A stretch of 64,000 bases of DNA, from NCBI GenBank assembly GCA_018136815.1, contig CM030937.1, forward strand, positions 876,553 to 940,552. The letters run 5' to 3'. This stretch comes from Isochrysis galbana (taxonomy: Eukaryota; Haptophyta; Isochrysidales; Isochrysidaceae). The notes beneath the pieces were generated by a model. The model saw only the letters and a list, made by a program, of their open reading frames with translations. It was not told the DNA's origin and did not search any database. Position 1 is the first letter of the stretch. Each line of letters starts with the position of its first letter. Position numbers and translations under genes: made by a program. This document shows positions 51,592 through 62,750 of this stretch, piece by piece.

Positions 51592-51986
51592 CCTGCGCGC
51601 GCCATGGCCCCCCGGGTCCCCCCAGAGGGCCAGCTGGGCCAGCTCAGGGGGCAGTGGAGGCTGGGGCTGGGCCCCTGGCCTCTCCTGGTCTCCTGGCGCC
51701 TCTCCCACGCTGGCCTCGCTGGCCCTGGGTGCCATCCTGTCGGCTCAGGTGGTCTGTGGCTCAGTGGTGGAGTGGGGGTCAGTACGAGCGAGGGCCAGTT
51801 CAGGCGAGTGCGTGCGGCGCGCGGCGCGCGCTCGGCGAGGGTCTGGGCCAGAATGATGTCAGCTCAGCCCCTGCCAGCAGGCAGGGGCTGGGGTTGAGTG
51901 TGCAGGCCCACCCAGAGGGTGTCTGCGATGGAGGAAGGGGGGAACGGGGCCCCCATGACCCTATCAGCTATCAGTTTTACTGATAG
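51592..51986 (-). mobile_element. Hairpin-family element, palindrome at 51968-51986
   Basis: Minus-oriented CTATCAGT-AAA-ACTGATAG (with a partial duplicate CTATCAG at its inner side), then GGTC and ATGGGGGCCCCG. The body matches 7736-8214 (CAGCCCCTGCC, GGGCAGTGGAGGCTGGGGCT, GGGTCTGGGCCAGA). Confidence 0.8.
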
Positions 51987-51989
51987 TTC

Positions 51990-53674
51990 ACGACACTCCC
52001 CGACTAAATTCGAGTCGTCCCGACGAGCGGCAGAGAAAGAGAACAAAGCAGCCAACCGAAAAAACGCATAGACCTCAACGAATTCCGCTCGATCTTCGAG
52101 ACCACCAACGACAACGAACTGGTACCAAGCCGCAAACTCACAGATGTAACTGAACGACTAAAGATGGAGTAGCATATATGTAGAATAAAAAAGAAACCGA
52201 ACAGAGCGATCAGGGATAAAAATGGGCGCGGAAGGTGTAGCGCCCGCGACCAAATGACCCAATGGGGGAGGCCGGAAGGTCGGGCCCCCACACAGGGGCG
52301 AACACAGCCCTCGGACGCCATAAACCAACGCAAGAAAGAGGCCTGCCCCACCCCTCCCCCCAACGCGAGGCTCGAAGTAGTGTACACGAGCCGACCCCCA
52401 AAAACCGAAGAAAAAGGAACGAGGGGGGGAGCGGGAAGGGAGAGTAGCGGTAGGGGTAAAGGCGATATCGGCGGGAACACGGGAGTGTGGGAGTGTACAG
52501 GAGCTTAGCAGACACCTTCAAGATTTTTTTATGAAACAATGCCCCCGAAATGACCTTATGGGCCCCGCGGCGGCGCGACCGCCAGCAGTTCTGTACTATT
52601 AGAGGCCCAGCGCCCAGCGCGTGTGAAGAGGCAGGGCGAAGGGGGGGGGGGGGTTAAGCGGCAAAACCCACCCTTTTCCTCGGCAATTTTTGCCGTGGCG
52701 GCAGGTAAGCCCCCCAAGTTGGCCCCAAGAGATTTTTCTTGGGCTTCGGAGAACGGTCAAAAAATGCAGCTCCCCGCAACCGAAAGTTGTTGTAAACCAC
52801 TGTTTCTTGCCCGACCACGGCACGCTCCAGCTCCAGAGGTTAAACCATATCAACGGTTGCATCCAGGCTAGAGGCTAGCATACTACTAAAATCATGCGAT
52901 ACTTGAGTTATGATTTCAATAATCGCAAGATCGAAACAGAGCTTTCACAAGAGCTTAGCTTAACAACAAAATGCAGAGGCCAATCTATCACGCTGAACGG
53001 GCGGCTGGCTGAGGCTTCCATCACGGTCAGCGCAAGTCGTAGGAAACAAGAGATAGTCAGGTTGCTAACACAATGATCGTCACATGTCTCTTAATGGATT
53101 GTAGGTGTCGGGAGTGGGGCATCGATCGGGTTCGTTCAGCGCTAGCCAGGTAGTATTCAGCAATTGACGTACTGTCGTCGTCAGGGCCACATCTTCGAGT
53201 CATTTATGCAGAGCCATTGAAGCACTAGCACACAGCCTTGCTCTCGATACGTCGCTTGCGAAGCTCAATAACTAGAATGGAAGGGCAAGCCTGCGGACTA
53301 CGGCCAACAACTGAGAGCGCGTCGCGTTGAGCGTTTAATTTCTTCAGTGGGCGACGCTCGAAGGGTGCGCGTGCTTGCCAGACGGCTATCCTTGGGGCAC
53401 CGAACTGTCCGGAGCGAGAACAAATTGATGTGCTGAAGAGCAACTGGCCCTTGCAGACGGTGCAACCCACACTGAGCGGGCGGCGACAGTGCGTATTTTA
53501 CAGTCTTTGCAGTAAGCTGGCAAGAGATCTGCGTGGTTTATGGTCCCCACAAGAAGTCAATGAAATCGCGCTTGCGACGAAAGACGGTTGTAGGAAAGGC
53601 AAATTACAAGAGTAAGCACACATGAGGCCCGGTCGGGCCGATGTCACCCGGAACAAATTGCTGGTCCGCACATT
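51990..53674. other. Spacer with small frames only
   Basis: The most gene-like part is a 60-residue frame at 52894-53076 (MRYLSYDFNNRKIETELSQE...) with balanced composition but no known match. A palindromic or repeat structure was not found. The 3' side (53100-53674) may hold the untranslated end of the GATA gene. Confidence 0.4.
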
Positions 53675-55454
53675 TCAGCCCATGGATGTCCAGCCCGGGT
53701 TGAATGGTGGGTAGCTTCCTATCAACGAGTTGGTGAAGCTCTGCCGACAGGCAGGAATCGATCGATTTTCTTGATACATTCCGCCGGCATTTGGAGTGCC
53801 GAAGAGGGATGGTGGCAACATGCCTGCGCCCATAGGTTGCTGGGGAGGCCGCATCATTCCGCCCATCTGCGGCCAGGCAAGTTGAGGGAGCTGCTGTCTC
53901 ATATGGGACGACGCCGGATGCTCGAAGCTCGAGAGCGGCGACGTGAAAGAAATGGTCGAGGGTGGCGGCATGAATACTTCATCCCCTGTACGATTGATTC
54001 CACGGACGTCTGAAAGTTGTACCACTTTGGTGCCAAGAGGCCCACAGCCCCATCCTTGAAGCGGGCGAGTTGACGCAGGCATCATGGGCTGTTGCCGGAA
54101 TCCTCCCCACTGCGACAAGTCAGAATGGCCGTATGGTGGAGCGAGTGCTGCCAAAGGGGCGCCTATTAATTGAGAGGTGTGCTCCAGCGGCTGTTTGCTG
54201 ACTACCAATGGATGACGCGCACTCGCATATGGATGGACCATCTGCGGAGGTGCGGCCTGCAAACCCGGGTGCGAGGCCATAGCGCCGACATCCATCGTGT
54301 GCGACAGCGACTGAGGCATGCGCGTATGGGTGTCGAGGAAACAGCTATTCGTGGCACCGAACATTGCAGGGGGCATCATCCCGGGGAAGCAATATGCGGC
54401 GCCAGGATGCGCCAGACCAAAGGCATGCTGAGTCGTTGATGCGGAGCAGCGCATCTGTGGAGAGAAGAATGCAACGGTAAACACGAGCTCCTCTGGCCGG
54501 AGGAGGTGCGCATAAAAGCAGTGGCAGGCAAGGATGTCTGGCAAGGACACTCACCTTCTTTGCCTCGCGGAGACCGCACGCATTGCACAGGGTAGTGCCA
54601 GATCGCCATTTGGGTGTCTCGGTTGTTCCGCAACTCTCACAACGGCGCTGTGGCGCAAAGCGGTCGTCGTGGTTTGAACGCTTCGTGTCGCCAGGTTTCA
54701 AGGCCGGACTCGTCGCAGGCGCTGGAACTGAGGTGCCAATCAGTCCTCCCCCACGCCCCCCATTGGACATCTCGTCCGGCTCAGCGCACATCTGTAAGCA
54801 TGAAGTGAACAAGTCATCAGTGACCACACAAGCACCAAGGATCACGAAAAATGGATTGGCTGCAAGGCGCCACTGGCTGAAGAAGATACGAACGTATGTT
54901 GTCGGGGGGCGGTAAGGAGGCAAGGGACGGGGTGTTGTAAGAAGCTCGTCCTGCGCAAGGACTATCACTGGCGCGTGGAAGGCCGCTACCTGATCTCCTG
55001 TCTGCCTACGTTTCTGGCCGCCATCAAGGGCATCGTCAGACGGAGAGTCTGAGGCATCCCGCTCATCGGACGGCGCTGAGGAGGCATCGCCTGCTTGTTG
55101 CTCATGTTCAGACGACCCATCGTTGCTGTCGCCGTCTTGCATCGAGGATGACGACGTCGAGTGCTGCCCGGAAAAGGTAGTGCTCGACAGAGCCGTTGAC
55201 ACAGCTGGCTGAGAGTCTGCGTTGCTCTGTCCGTCAGAGTGGGTGGGCGTTGACGTGCCATCGCTCTTTGCGGACGGAGGATCAGAGTCAGTCGGTCCGT
55301 ACTCGGCGAAGGCGCGCCTTGCCGATGCTTCCGCACTCCGAGAGACAAGTTTGCATGATTTGCTATCGACGACGTCTCGCAGCTCTTGCATCTGCTGTTT
55401 TCTTGTGGCCTGGCTTTCTCCAGGTCTATGCGCCGATGGGGGCCGCGAGGCCAT
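53675..55454 (-). CDS. GATA-type zinc-finger protein, two exons
   Basis: Exon 1 55454-54555, intron 54554-54455 (100 bp, AAG|GTGAGT donor, CTCCACAG acceptor), exon 2 54454-53675; phase 0, 559 residues. The finger at 272-293 reads CESCGTTETPKWRSGTTLCNAC, then GLREAKK at the exon end. It has the GATA hallmarks (CGTTETPKWR, LCNACGL), but only 14 residues lie between the cysteine pairs instead of the usual 17-18, so the loop is shortened. GATA factors bind WGATAR DNA in the nucleus. The N-terminal 150 residues are acidic and Ser-rich (possible activation region); exon 2 is Pro/Met/Gln/His-rich. A stretch ending CTTCATGCTTACAG in exon 1 (RPPTTYVRIFFSQW..CLQ) looks like an unspliced intron of in-frame length and could be removed in vivo. 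Confidence 0.85.
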
Positions 55455-56621
55455 GGCCCACGCGAGTCGGTCCCTCTGTCAGCCAGCTGCCGAGGCGGCT
55501 GAGAGCAGCGAAGAGGGCGGCAGGCGGGCAGGGTGGAAGCAGGGGAGGGACGGAGAGGGGCGGGGAGGGGGGCGGGGGGAGCACGCAGGGTGGGGTAGAC
55601 GGAGCAGGCGGGGGGAAGGAAGGCCCCACCGGGCTGGGGCTGCGCCAGCGATGAGTGGGAGGAAGTCTGTGGAATTGGGGGTCACGACACATAATCTACC
55701 CGGTCTCTTTCTTCCACATTCCACAGAGCTGTGAGTACGAGAAGGAGAAGCGGGTGGCGGCAGGGCTCATGCTGGAGGGGCGTCGCGAGGTCGCTCAAGT
55801 TCTCCCGGTTGGCTGAGAAGATCGGAGAAGACTCGTCAACCGCACTCCCGATTACCCCGTCGAAGCAGGCGGTGGGGCGCGGCCTCTGAGAGAAATTGCG
55901 AAAGCGCCGAGTCGCAGCGCTCGTGTTTGAGCTCTGCGAGCGAGATTCGGAGAAACTCTTGTTCCTCGGACCGACCAGATTCGTCCTCGACGGACAGATT
56001 GCGGGGTCGCATGGAGGACTCCCGGCCGAAGTTTAGGCGCGGGGGAGGAACCCCTGGGAGCTTCCAGGATCTTCGCTGAGACGTCGTGCTGTGACGCCCT
56101 CAAGCTTCTCCGTCTCCCCGGGCGGAATGTTCGAGACCCTTGAATCCCCCGGGCGGAGGAGTGGCATCCCCCAAGAGCACCTCGAATCCTTGAATCTTTT
56201 GCATCATTCTCAGAATGCACCATTTTTCCCGATAGGAGTATGTACTTCACAAATATTCTGAGGTCTCGCCAAAAATATTCTCCTGACGGGAAAACGAAGG
56301 CCCGGGGGCTCCACCGGTTATCAATAGCCGAGAGCACCCGCCCTAGAGCCCTAGAGTGCCCTACGAGTGCAAAAGAAAAGGACAGACAGCAGGGACGATA
56401 CGACGAAAACAAAACGGCGGGAGTCCTCCTCCAGACCTCCGGACTGGTTTGTGGTTTTGTTTTGTAGACGGGGGGCACTCAAGTGCGGCAGCTTCCCCCC
56501 CCTCCCCCCGCCTGCTGGCGTCCGCCCGCCCGCTCGCCCTCCTCCTTCCCTACCTCCTCAAGCCCGCCGGCATCGTTGCGGACGGCCAGCCCCCACTCGC
56601 CACCAGCGTTCTCGAGAAGCC
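55455..56621. promoter_or_regulatory. Divergent intergenic region between the GATA gene and ATG3
   Basis: The two genes point away from each other with about 1.17 kb between their start codons. It contains GC-rich tracts and pyrimidine-rich segments; no TATA box or defined site could be assigned. Open frames here lack domains. Confidence 0.35.
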
Positions 56622-57907
56622 ATGTCCTCGGGCGGTCACACCACCACGCTTGGGGCCATCTGGAATATGGGGCGCAATGCCGCACTCGGCGCTGCTGAGT
56701 ACGTCACACCCGTGCTCACCACCTCGCAGTTCAGGGAGAAGGGGGTGCTCACCCCAGAGGAATTTGTCGCTGCTGGGGATATGCTCGTTCTCCGTTGCCC
56801 TACCTGGTCATGGCAAGCGGGAGATCCTTCAAAGGCGCGCTCCTTCTTGCCGTCAAACAAGCAGTATCTGGTCACTCGTAATGTCCCTTGCCAGCGCCGT
56901 GCTGTGGCCCTAGCGACAGGCGCCGATGACGAGATACTCGTCCCAGGGACCACAGCTGGCGAGGATGAGGAGGAGGAGTGGTCGCTTACTCACTCCAACC
57001 ACGTCAGCCAGCAGCATGAGGAGGCTCCAGACATGCTTTCCCATGCCGTCGAAGATATGAGCCTTGGTGGTGGCTCTGCAGCTGCAACAAGCACCAACAT
57101 GTCAGTGGCTGACAGTCACGCTGAGGTTCACCTTCAAGCTGAAGGCTTGGTTGAAGTCGACGACCCATCGGCCCTGGAGCCGGATGACCCATCCGCACTG
57201 GATGGCTTGAGTGGTGGAGATGGAGGTATCCTCAAAACGCGGACGTATGATGTGACCATTACATACGACAAGTATTATCAGTGTGGCCGCGTCTGGCTCT
57301 ACGGCTACTCGGAATCACGGCAACCGCTCTCGCAGCCAGAGCTGCTGGAAGATATTTCGGCGGATCATGCACTTAAGACAGTGCGTCACACACTGCGATG
57401 AGCCTCGCCCTGGCCAGTCAACCAGCTCATGGTTTAGAACACCCAGCATGCGTCACAACAACGCTAGCCAGTCCACCATGTCCCTCCCCACCGGCGGCTG
57501 GCTCACGTCCACCCCTGCTCCCTCTTTTACGTGTGTGACCACCACCTTAGGTAACCTTGGAGTCTCACCCGCACATCTCGGAGGGCGCCGGTCTTCACAT
57601 GTCGATCCATCCCTGCAAGCATGCATCGGTCATGCATAAGCTTGTGGAGGAGCTCTCGCTGTCAGGTGGGTTTTACTTGATGCAACCCCCGCACCGCACT
57701 CGTGTCTAAATGGCCCGCCTCGCCATCCCCACTGGCTCGCTCGCACAGCACGGCCAGCTTTTCTTCTTCCATCGCTGCTCTGTCCGCCCTTATTTTTCAG
57801 GTCGTGAACCTCGTCCCGAGCAATACCTTTTCTTGTTCCTCAAGTTCATCTCTAGCGTGATCCCGACGATCGAGTATGATTACACCGTCGCCGTAGATGG
57901 ATTATGA
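56622..57907 (+). CDS. ATG3: Autophagy E2-like conjugating enzyme ATG3, three exons
   Basis: Exons 56622-57380, 57551-57665 and 57801-57907; introns 170 and 135 bp, AAGACA|GTGCGT..CCTTAG and TCAG|GTGGGT..TTTTCAG; 326 residues. ATG3 takes ATG8 from ATG7 and passes it to phosphatidylethanolamine. Conserved blocks: [35 protein letters not shown] at the N-terminus, [16 protein letters not shown], then a long acidic flexible region (about 110-205), [42 protein letters not shown] across the first splice, [13 protein letters not shown] with the catalytic Cys in HPCKH, and the end [21 protein letters not shown]. The first helix ([18 protein letters not shown]) is the membrane-curvature-sensing part. 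Both splices rebuild conserved blocks without frame change, so the model is solid. Length is near that of yeast and animal proteins. Confidence 0.96.
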
Positions 57908-58350
57908 GATGCTGAATTGTCGCTTCCGCATCCTTGTTTATGCGGTACCCTCCTCATCTTTCTCCATTCGCACCAACGACGCCAACCGACAGTGCTATCG
58001 ATTCTGCTTCTCCTAGGGTGCACCACATTCACAACCCACTGCTCACCCTAAAGCGAACGCAATGGCGCACGCGAGGATGCGCAGCTCCTGAGAACCTAGC
58101 TGCTCTCTCTCTCTCACTCCGCTCTTTCGTGTGGCTTGAGAGGATGAAAGCACGCTGTGATACCTGGGCGTTCGTGCAAAACCGCTATGCGTCGCTGATA
58201 GTCGAACGGCGCTTGGCGTCACACCCTACCACAGCACCTTGTTGCATATTGTATACCTGTGTACGCGAGAACGTCATTGCCAATCTTCGCAACAAGCAAT
58301 GAGCAATTCGGGCTAGATTTATATTTTACGTTCTGTTGTGCCTTACTCAA
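57908..58350. other. Downstream flank of ATG3, no supported gene
   Basis: One frame of about 120 residues is open but shows no domain; probably 3' untranslated and spacer sequence. Confidence 0.4.
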
Positions 58351-59569
58351 CTATCGTTAAAACGATAGGGTCATGGAGCGCGCGCCGCCCCCCTCCTCCC
58401 TCCCGGCCCACCTGCCGCCGCGCCGACCGATCAGGGCACATGAGCCAGACGCCACGCAGCCGCACCGACCTCTAGCAGAGACCACGCCTACCCAGATACA
58501 CGAGAGCCACGACGCGACACGCGCCCGGAGCACCACACAGTCCACCATTCCAGCCATGGAAGCACAGAACACACAACAGCCCAGCAGCACATGCGCATGC
58601 AGTGCCACCAAGAGCTCCGGCCTAAGGGCGGCCCCCGAATCCCGTAGAGAAAGCCTCCGGGCTGGGCCCCTACAACGCCGCGGCACTGGTCCCGTGCGCA
58701 AGCATGGGGTGCAGACCCGGCCGGTCGACAAGACCACACACAACAAACCAGCAGAAACGCATAAAAATTCCAACATTGCAACGCTTGGAGCGGAAACCAG
58801 CGCGAGTCTGGTGGTGGTGGACACACACAAGGGGACGAGGGCGACGATGTCCACCCCCTGCCTCTCCACACAATACATCGGCATCGACTCTCGCATCGGG
58901 GGGGGGGGTTGCGGGTAGGGAGGGTCGCACATCTCTCCTCGCACCGTTTCCCGCCTTTAGGTTCCCCCCGCGCGACTCCCCCTCCGTCGTCACACCCCGG
59001 TTCTCTTCCCCCCCCTTCCTTGTAACAGCGTCCGCATTCTGCCCGCTCCCGATAGGATCGCTCCCTCTCCTCTCTCTTTCTGCTTTGACTGAATCGCCGG
59101 CCCCGTTTTATCCCTTTCGTTTCCCGCGTGTCCCCCCCCCCCCCCCGCGTGTCATTTCTCTCGGTGTCCTTTGCGAGCCCCACGTCCGCACGCGAGGCTG
59201 TTGCACTACAATGGCAACAAGCGCGCAGGAGAAGGACGCGCGTGATGTGGGCGTGTGTGTGTGAGCATGTTGTAGTATAACATCCTGTCTTTTTATGTTG
59301 TTGTCTATACTCTCTATGTATGGTCTATCTACATGCAAAACACCTTGCTATAGATAGTAGATAGATAATACGATAAATAAGTAGGTGTTCGGAGATCTCG
59401 GATTGCGTGAGCGCGTTAGCTTACTTAGTAGAAAAGCAGAAAACTTGACTATATAAGCTACATATTTTCTACATATTTGGGCGTGGAGTCTACATATTTT
59501 CAACATATTTCAGCGACATATTTGGGCGATTTTTTCTACATATTTTTACCTAACCCTTAGTTCGAAGTC

Positions 59570-59943
59570 ATGGCGCAAATCACCATCACGTTCACGACCA
59601 CGGAGCGAGGAGTAAAACTCAAGGACGGAGAGGCGCTTAGCGCAATCGTCGTGCACCTGAACGCGCTAGGAGACGCAGACCTCGAGCCCGACTACATCGC
59701 CAAGAGTGCATCAGGACCATGGGAGATCCTAGTCACCTAGTCAACGCCGACTGCGCCAACCAATTCAAAGCGAAATTCAAGAACTCGGCCGTCTTCATCG
59801 CGCATGGAGTCCAATATCAATACCCGGTGCACGTCAAATACCAGACCTTAGATGACAAGGTCCAAGAACTCCCGCAAGCATCGTCGAAATCGCTAGCCAG
59901 CACTGCGGACTGCGGACTGCGCTCGCGGCGCGAGCTGGCTTAA
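59570..59943 (+). pseudogene. LINE ORF fragment with frameshift
   Basis: From ATG 59570 reads MAQITITFTTTERGVKLKDG..EALSAIVVHLNALGDADLEPDYIAKSASGPWEILV, stops at 59740, and continues in the next frame as HLVNADCANQFKAKFKNSAVF..VHVKYQTLDDKVQELP. The parallel piece at the window end reads GPWHIAVNEDCAQQFQERYGEF..VRVKIESLEEK without a break, showing that a one-base change split this copy. Confidence 0.75.
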
Positions 59944-60245
59944 GGGCGCCGTTCTTCTTCATTCACGACGAGAGGTGAGAGGTCCCCCCCCCCCCGGTGC
60001 TTTCTCTTGGTGAGTCGCCCGACGTAGGTCGGTCCGCCTCACTGGGTTTTCCCTCATTGTAACTTGTGGGGACTTGCATACTTATGATGGGAGCCGGGGG
60101 TTTGCGAGGGCGGGGAGACTTGAAGGGATGCGCGCATATGTGCGTATGTGCCTATGCACCAACACACGTCAAGGTGTACGGGCAAGTGCGCTGAGGGGTG
60201 TCGTGATAGTACCGGGCTTGTGTACTAACGCTCAGATGTTTTATA
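59926..60245 (+). repeat. Repeat R1, LINE 3' region
   Basis: Pair of 5256-5600 (-). Located directly behind the LINE frame; ends GTACTAACGCTCAGATGTTTTATAATT-like sequence. Confidence 0.75.
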
Positions 60246-60474
60246 ATTAGAAATGGTAGGCGCATGGGTGGTGATGAACCGCCCAAGCTCGGTCGGACAA
60301 GATAAAGTAGTACCAGCCACTCCAGCATGGCTTGGCCGACATAATCCGAAAGCCCCTCCCCTCCCAAAACACGCCCTCTCAGCGTATCGCCTCTCGCGCT
60401 GCTACTCTTCAGGCTGCGCGCTTTGAGTCGGTCGACTGCTTCGCTAGTGGCAGCTATAGCCGCCCACCGCCTAC

Positions 60475-61717
60475 CTAATTGGATGCATGTCTATCCTTTC
60501 GCGTGGAGGGTGATAGTAAAAGTGGGGACGTGAGGTTCAGAGTTTCCGCAAGCGATTGAATGGCGCGGCCAAGTGCGTCCGTTTGTCGCCGGGCCTCGGC
60601 CTCAACCTGCACAGCTTGCCTCCGCGCCTCGGCTTGGACTTGCGAAGATGCCGCCTCAAGCTGGCGGCAATGTGTTTGGAGTAATTGCACATCCACACGG
60701 ATAGACTTGATTGTGTCACTGAGGGATGATCGTGCCTCGTTGTGCTGCTGTACAATATGATCTAGTTGTTCCTGAGCGCGTGGAGAACGCAATGATTGAT
60801 TAAACGTGTTCGCGCGCCAGAGGGGGGGAGAGGTGAATAAGTCCAATGTTCAAGCGCATGCACTTGCTCCATAGCTTTGACGTGGGAGAAGAACCTTGTA
60901 TCACAAGCCACCACCGATGTAGAAGGCGGGCAACTCACGGACAGAGCATTACCTGAAGCTGTTGATTTTGGAGTGCAGTCGCCTTGGATATGCCCTCGAG
61001 CTGTTGTTGTTGCGTCCTACCCTGGTGATGGTGTTTGTCAAGCATTTCAGCAACTTCCGCTAGTTCTTGCCTCAATTCTACCAAGCCTCCAGCATGTGAA
61101 GCGAACTGACCGGACGCATGCTGGCGGAAGGCTCCTAGATCGGCGTCAACGGCGTCAAATGTTTCGTGCGTCTGTGCAGAGTGCGCTTCAAAGCTACGTG
61201 TCAATGCAGCCACTTGACCCTCGAGCTTTGCATGTGATTCCCGCAACGTGCGCGCTTCTTGTTCATAACGAGAGCGAAGCTCGACAACTTCAAGCTGGAG
61301 AATATGGTGAGCCGAGTTGCTTTTAGTCACCTCTTGTGCAAGAGCAACGGCGTCCTGGTTCATCGCCTCGATCCGCTCATCGATGGCGTCGAGCCGCGAG
61401 AGGACCTCATTCCTCGAGCCGTCGACTTGCGTGCGCAGCAGGGTGAGCTCCGCACGTGCAGCGCGGTAATTGCTGCTGATATTTGCGATGCTGGTGTCGA
61501 GGTCTCCCCTTGCGCCCGATATTTCAGCGCGCACGAGGTCGATCTCCTCGACCAGCACGTCACTTAGCGTCGAGAAGGCGCGCCGTAGCCCATTCATCTG
61601 GTCAGAGAGGAAATCGAATGAGTGCTGCGCCTCCACATCGAGCGTCAGCCGGATCTCTGCATCACGTTTGAGGCTCTTGATCGCGTTCTTCATCTCGATC
61701 ATCTCGGGACGCATCAT
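60475..61717 (-). CDS. Coiled-coil protein, two exons
   Basis: Exon 1 61717-60953, intron 60952-60772 (181 bp, CAG|GTAATG donor, CGCTCAG acceptor), exon 2 60771-60475; phase 0, 353 residues. The splice joins ALQNQQLQ to EQLDHIVQQHNEARSS and keeps the heptad pattern. Almost all of the protein is predicted coiled coil, with few Pro or Gly: MIEMKNAIKSLKRDAEIRLTLDVE at the start, VLSRLDAIDERIEAMNQDAV and LEVVELRSRYEQEARTLRESHAKLEGQ in the middle, and VDVQLLQTHCRQLEAASSQVQAEARRQ at the end. It has the feel of SF-assemblin-like or flagellar-root fibre proteins (short segmented coiled coils), but I cannot identify it. Start: MM at 61717, with a polypurine/poly-C flank upstream. Confidence 0.75.
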
Positions 61718-62044
61718 GCTTGTAGGCGCGCGGAATTGCGCCAGAGGCGAGAGGGGAAAGGAGGAGAGAGAGGGAGGGAGAGGGGCTGGCCGGGGGCGCC
61801 GCCGTCGGAAGGGGCGACTCAGGGGAGCTGGAGGGGGTGGAGGGGGGGGGGGGGAGACTCAAAACTCCAAACTAAGATCTATTCGAATCAACCTGAAAAT
61901 CATCGAGTTATTTTAAGGTGGTTCCAAAGGATTTCTTGGCGGGCGTAACCGGGGGGGGGGGGGGGGGGCGAGCGAGAGAAAGTGCGTAGATCTCGCGGGG
62001 CGCGGGGCGGCCGGCCGCAGAGAGGGGGGTGGGGGGTGGGGGGC

Positions 62045-62158
62045 ATGGGCGGTTCGAGGAAGACGAAGGCAAGGGGCTTTCAGAAGGTCAACGTCCACGG
62101 CACCAAGGGGAGGCGGCCGCCAGGCAAGGGGGCCGCCGCGCGGCCAGCGGTAGAGTAG
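62045..62158 (+). CDS. Small basic frame, possible first exon
   Basis: Thirty-seven residues, MGGSRKTKARGFQKVNVHGT.., Lys/Arg/Gly-rich. It lies in sense orientation behind a G18 run and could be the first exon of a divergent partner of the coiled-coil gene, or the start of a retroelement frame. A weak likeness to the basic FQKV start of rRNA-processing proteins is not enough for a call. Confidence 0.2.
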   Translation: MGGSRKTKARGFQKVNVHGTKGRRPPGKGAAARPAVE

Positions 62159-62429
62159 CCCGCCACGGCGCACACTGGGAGTGGGGAAGCCGCCGCCAGC
62201 TTGTGCGGCGAGACGGAGGCTGCATTGCCTGGCAGGGCTAGGAGGGGGCGGGTTGTGTTGCCGTTTGGGTCGCCTGGGGGCACCGGTGGTCTGAGGAAGG
62301 CCCCTACACCACCTGAGCCTTCCCCTGTGGTGGATGCCCCAGACAAGCAAGCAATACCTGGTCAACGGCAAGGTGCTCGCACAGAGCTATCACCGATGGG
62401 CCCCTTGTCTCTTGCCCCCCTTTGACCTC

Positions 62430-62520
62430 TTTTTACTTCCTAAGTCCAAATAGGACTTCTCTTCACGTGAGGAGAGGCGACGGGCCCCTCTCTTCTTTCT
62501 TCTTTTCTCTGCTTTTCTCT
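62430..62520 (+). repeat. Repeat R5, pair of 21530-21650
   Basis: TTTACTTCCTAAGTC, then TAGGACTTCTCTTCACGTGA and GGCGACGGGCCCCTCTC; same order as the minus-strand copy. Confidence 0.65.
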
Positions 62521-62549
62521 CCTGCTCACCCCCCTTCTTGCGCGTATGA

Positions 62550-62645
62550 GGAGCGAAGGGAACAGGGGCGTTATCGGATAGGAGGAGTAGGAAACCGGCC
62601 GATAGTAGGTGTAGTAGCCCAGAATCTTCAGATGTTTTTTTTAGT
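62550..62645 (+). repeat. Repeat R6 ending in a T tract
   Basis: Third copy (AGTAGGTGTAGTAGCCCAGAA, CTTCAGATG then T8), directly followed by the junction repeat shared with 1130-1225. Confidence 0.65.
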
Positions 62646-62750
62646 TACAAACAAAGGGCACCGGATATGTGCTAGTTACACCTATCCGGTCACCATATCC
62701 AAAAATCTCGTAATGAATCCTCAATCTTGACTTGGTCAATTTTCACCCTT
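62646..62750. repeat. Junction repeat shared with 1130-1225
   Basis: GGGCACCGGATATGTGCTAG ... CTCAATCTTGACTTGGTCAA, TTTTCACCC; the minus-oriented LINE end begins directly afterwards with TTAGAAGTTATTATTAACTT, a palindrome with 8-bp arms. Confidence 0.6.

Larger units (their letters stand above)
58351..60245 (+). mobile_element. Longest plus-strand hairpin LINE copy, decayed
   Basis: Palindrome CTATCGTTAAAACGATAG (58351-58368), GGTC, ATGGAGCGCGCGCCG at 58373; a 180-residue low-complexity frame; a pyrimidine-rich section; five ACATATTT repeats (59459-59560); a LINE reading frame (59570-59943); and the 3' region R1 (59926-60245) ending GTACTAACGCTCAG. This order fixes the palindrome as the 5' end of the LINE. 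RT is missing, so it is deleted inside. Confidence 0.75.
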
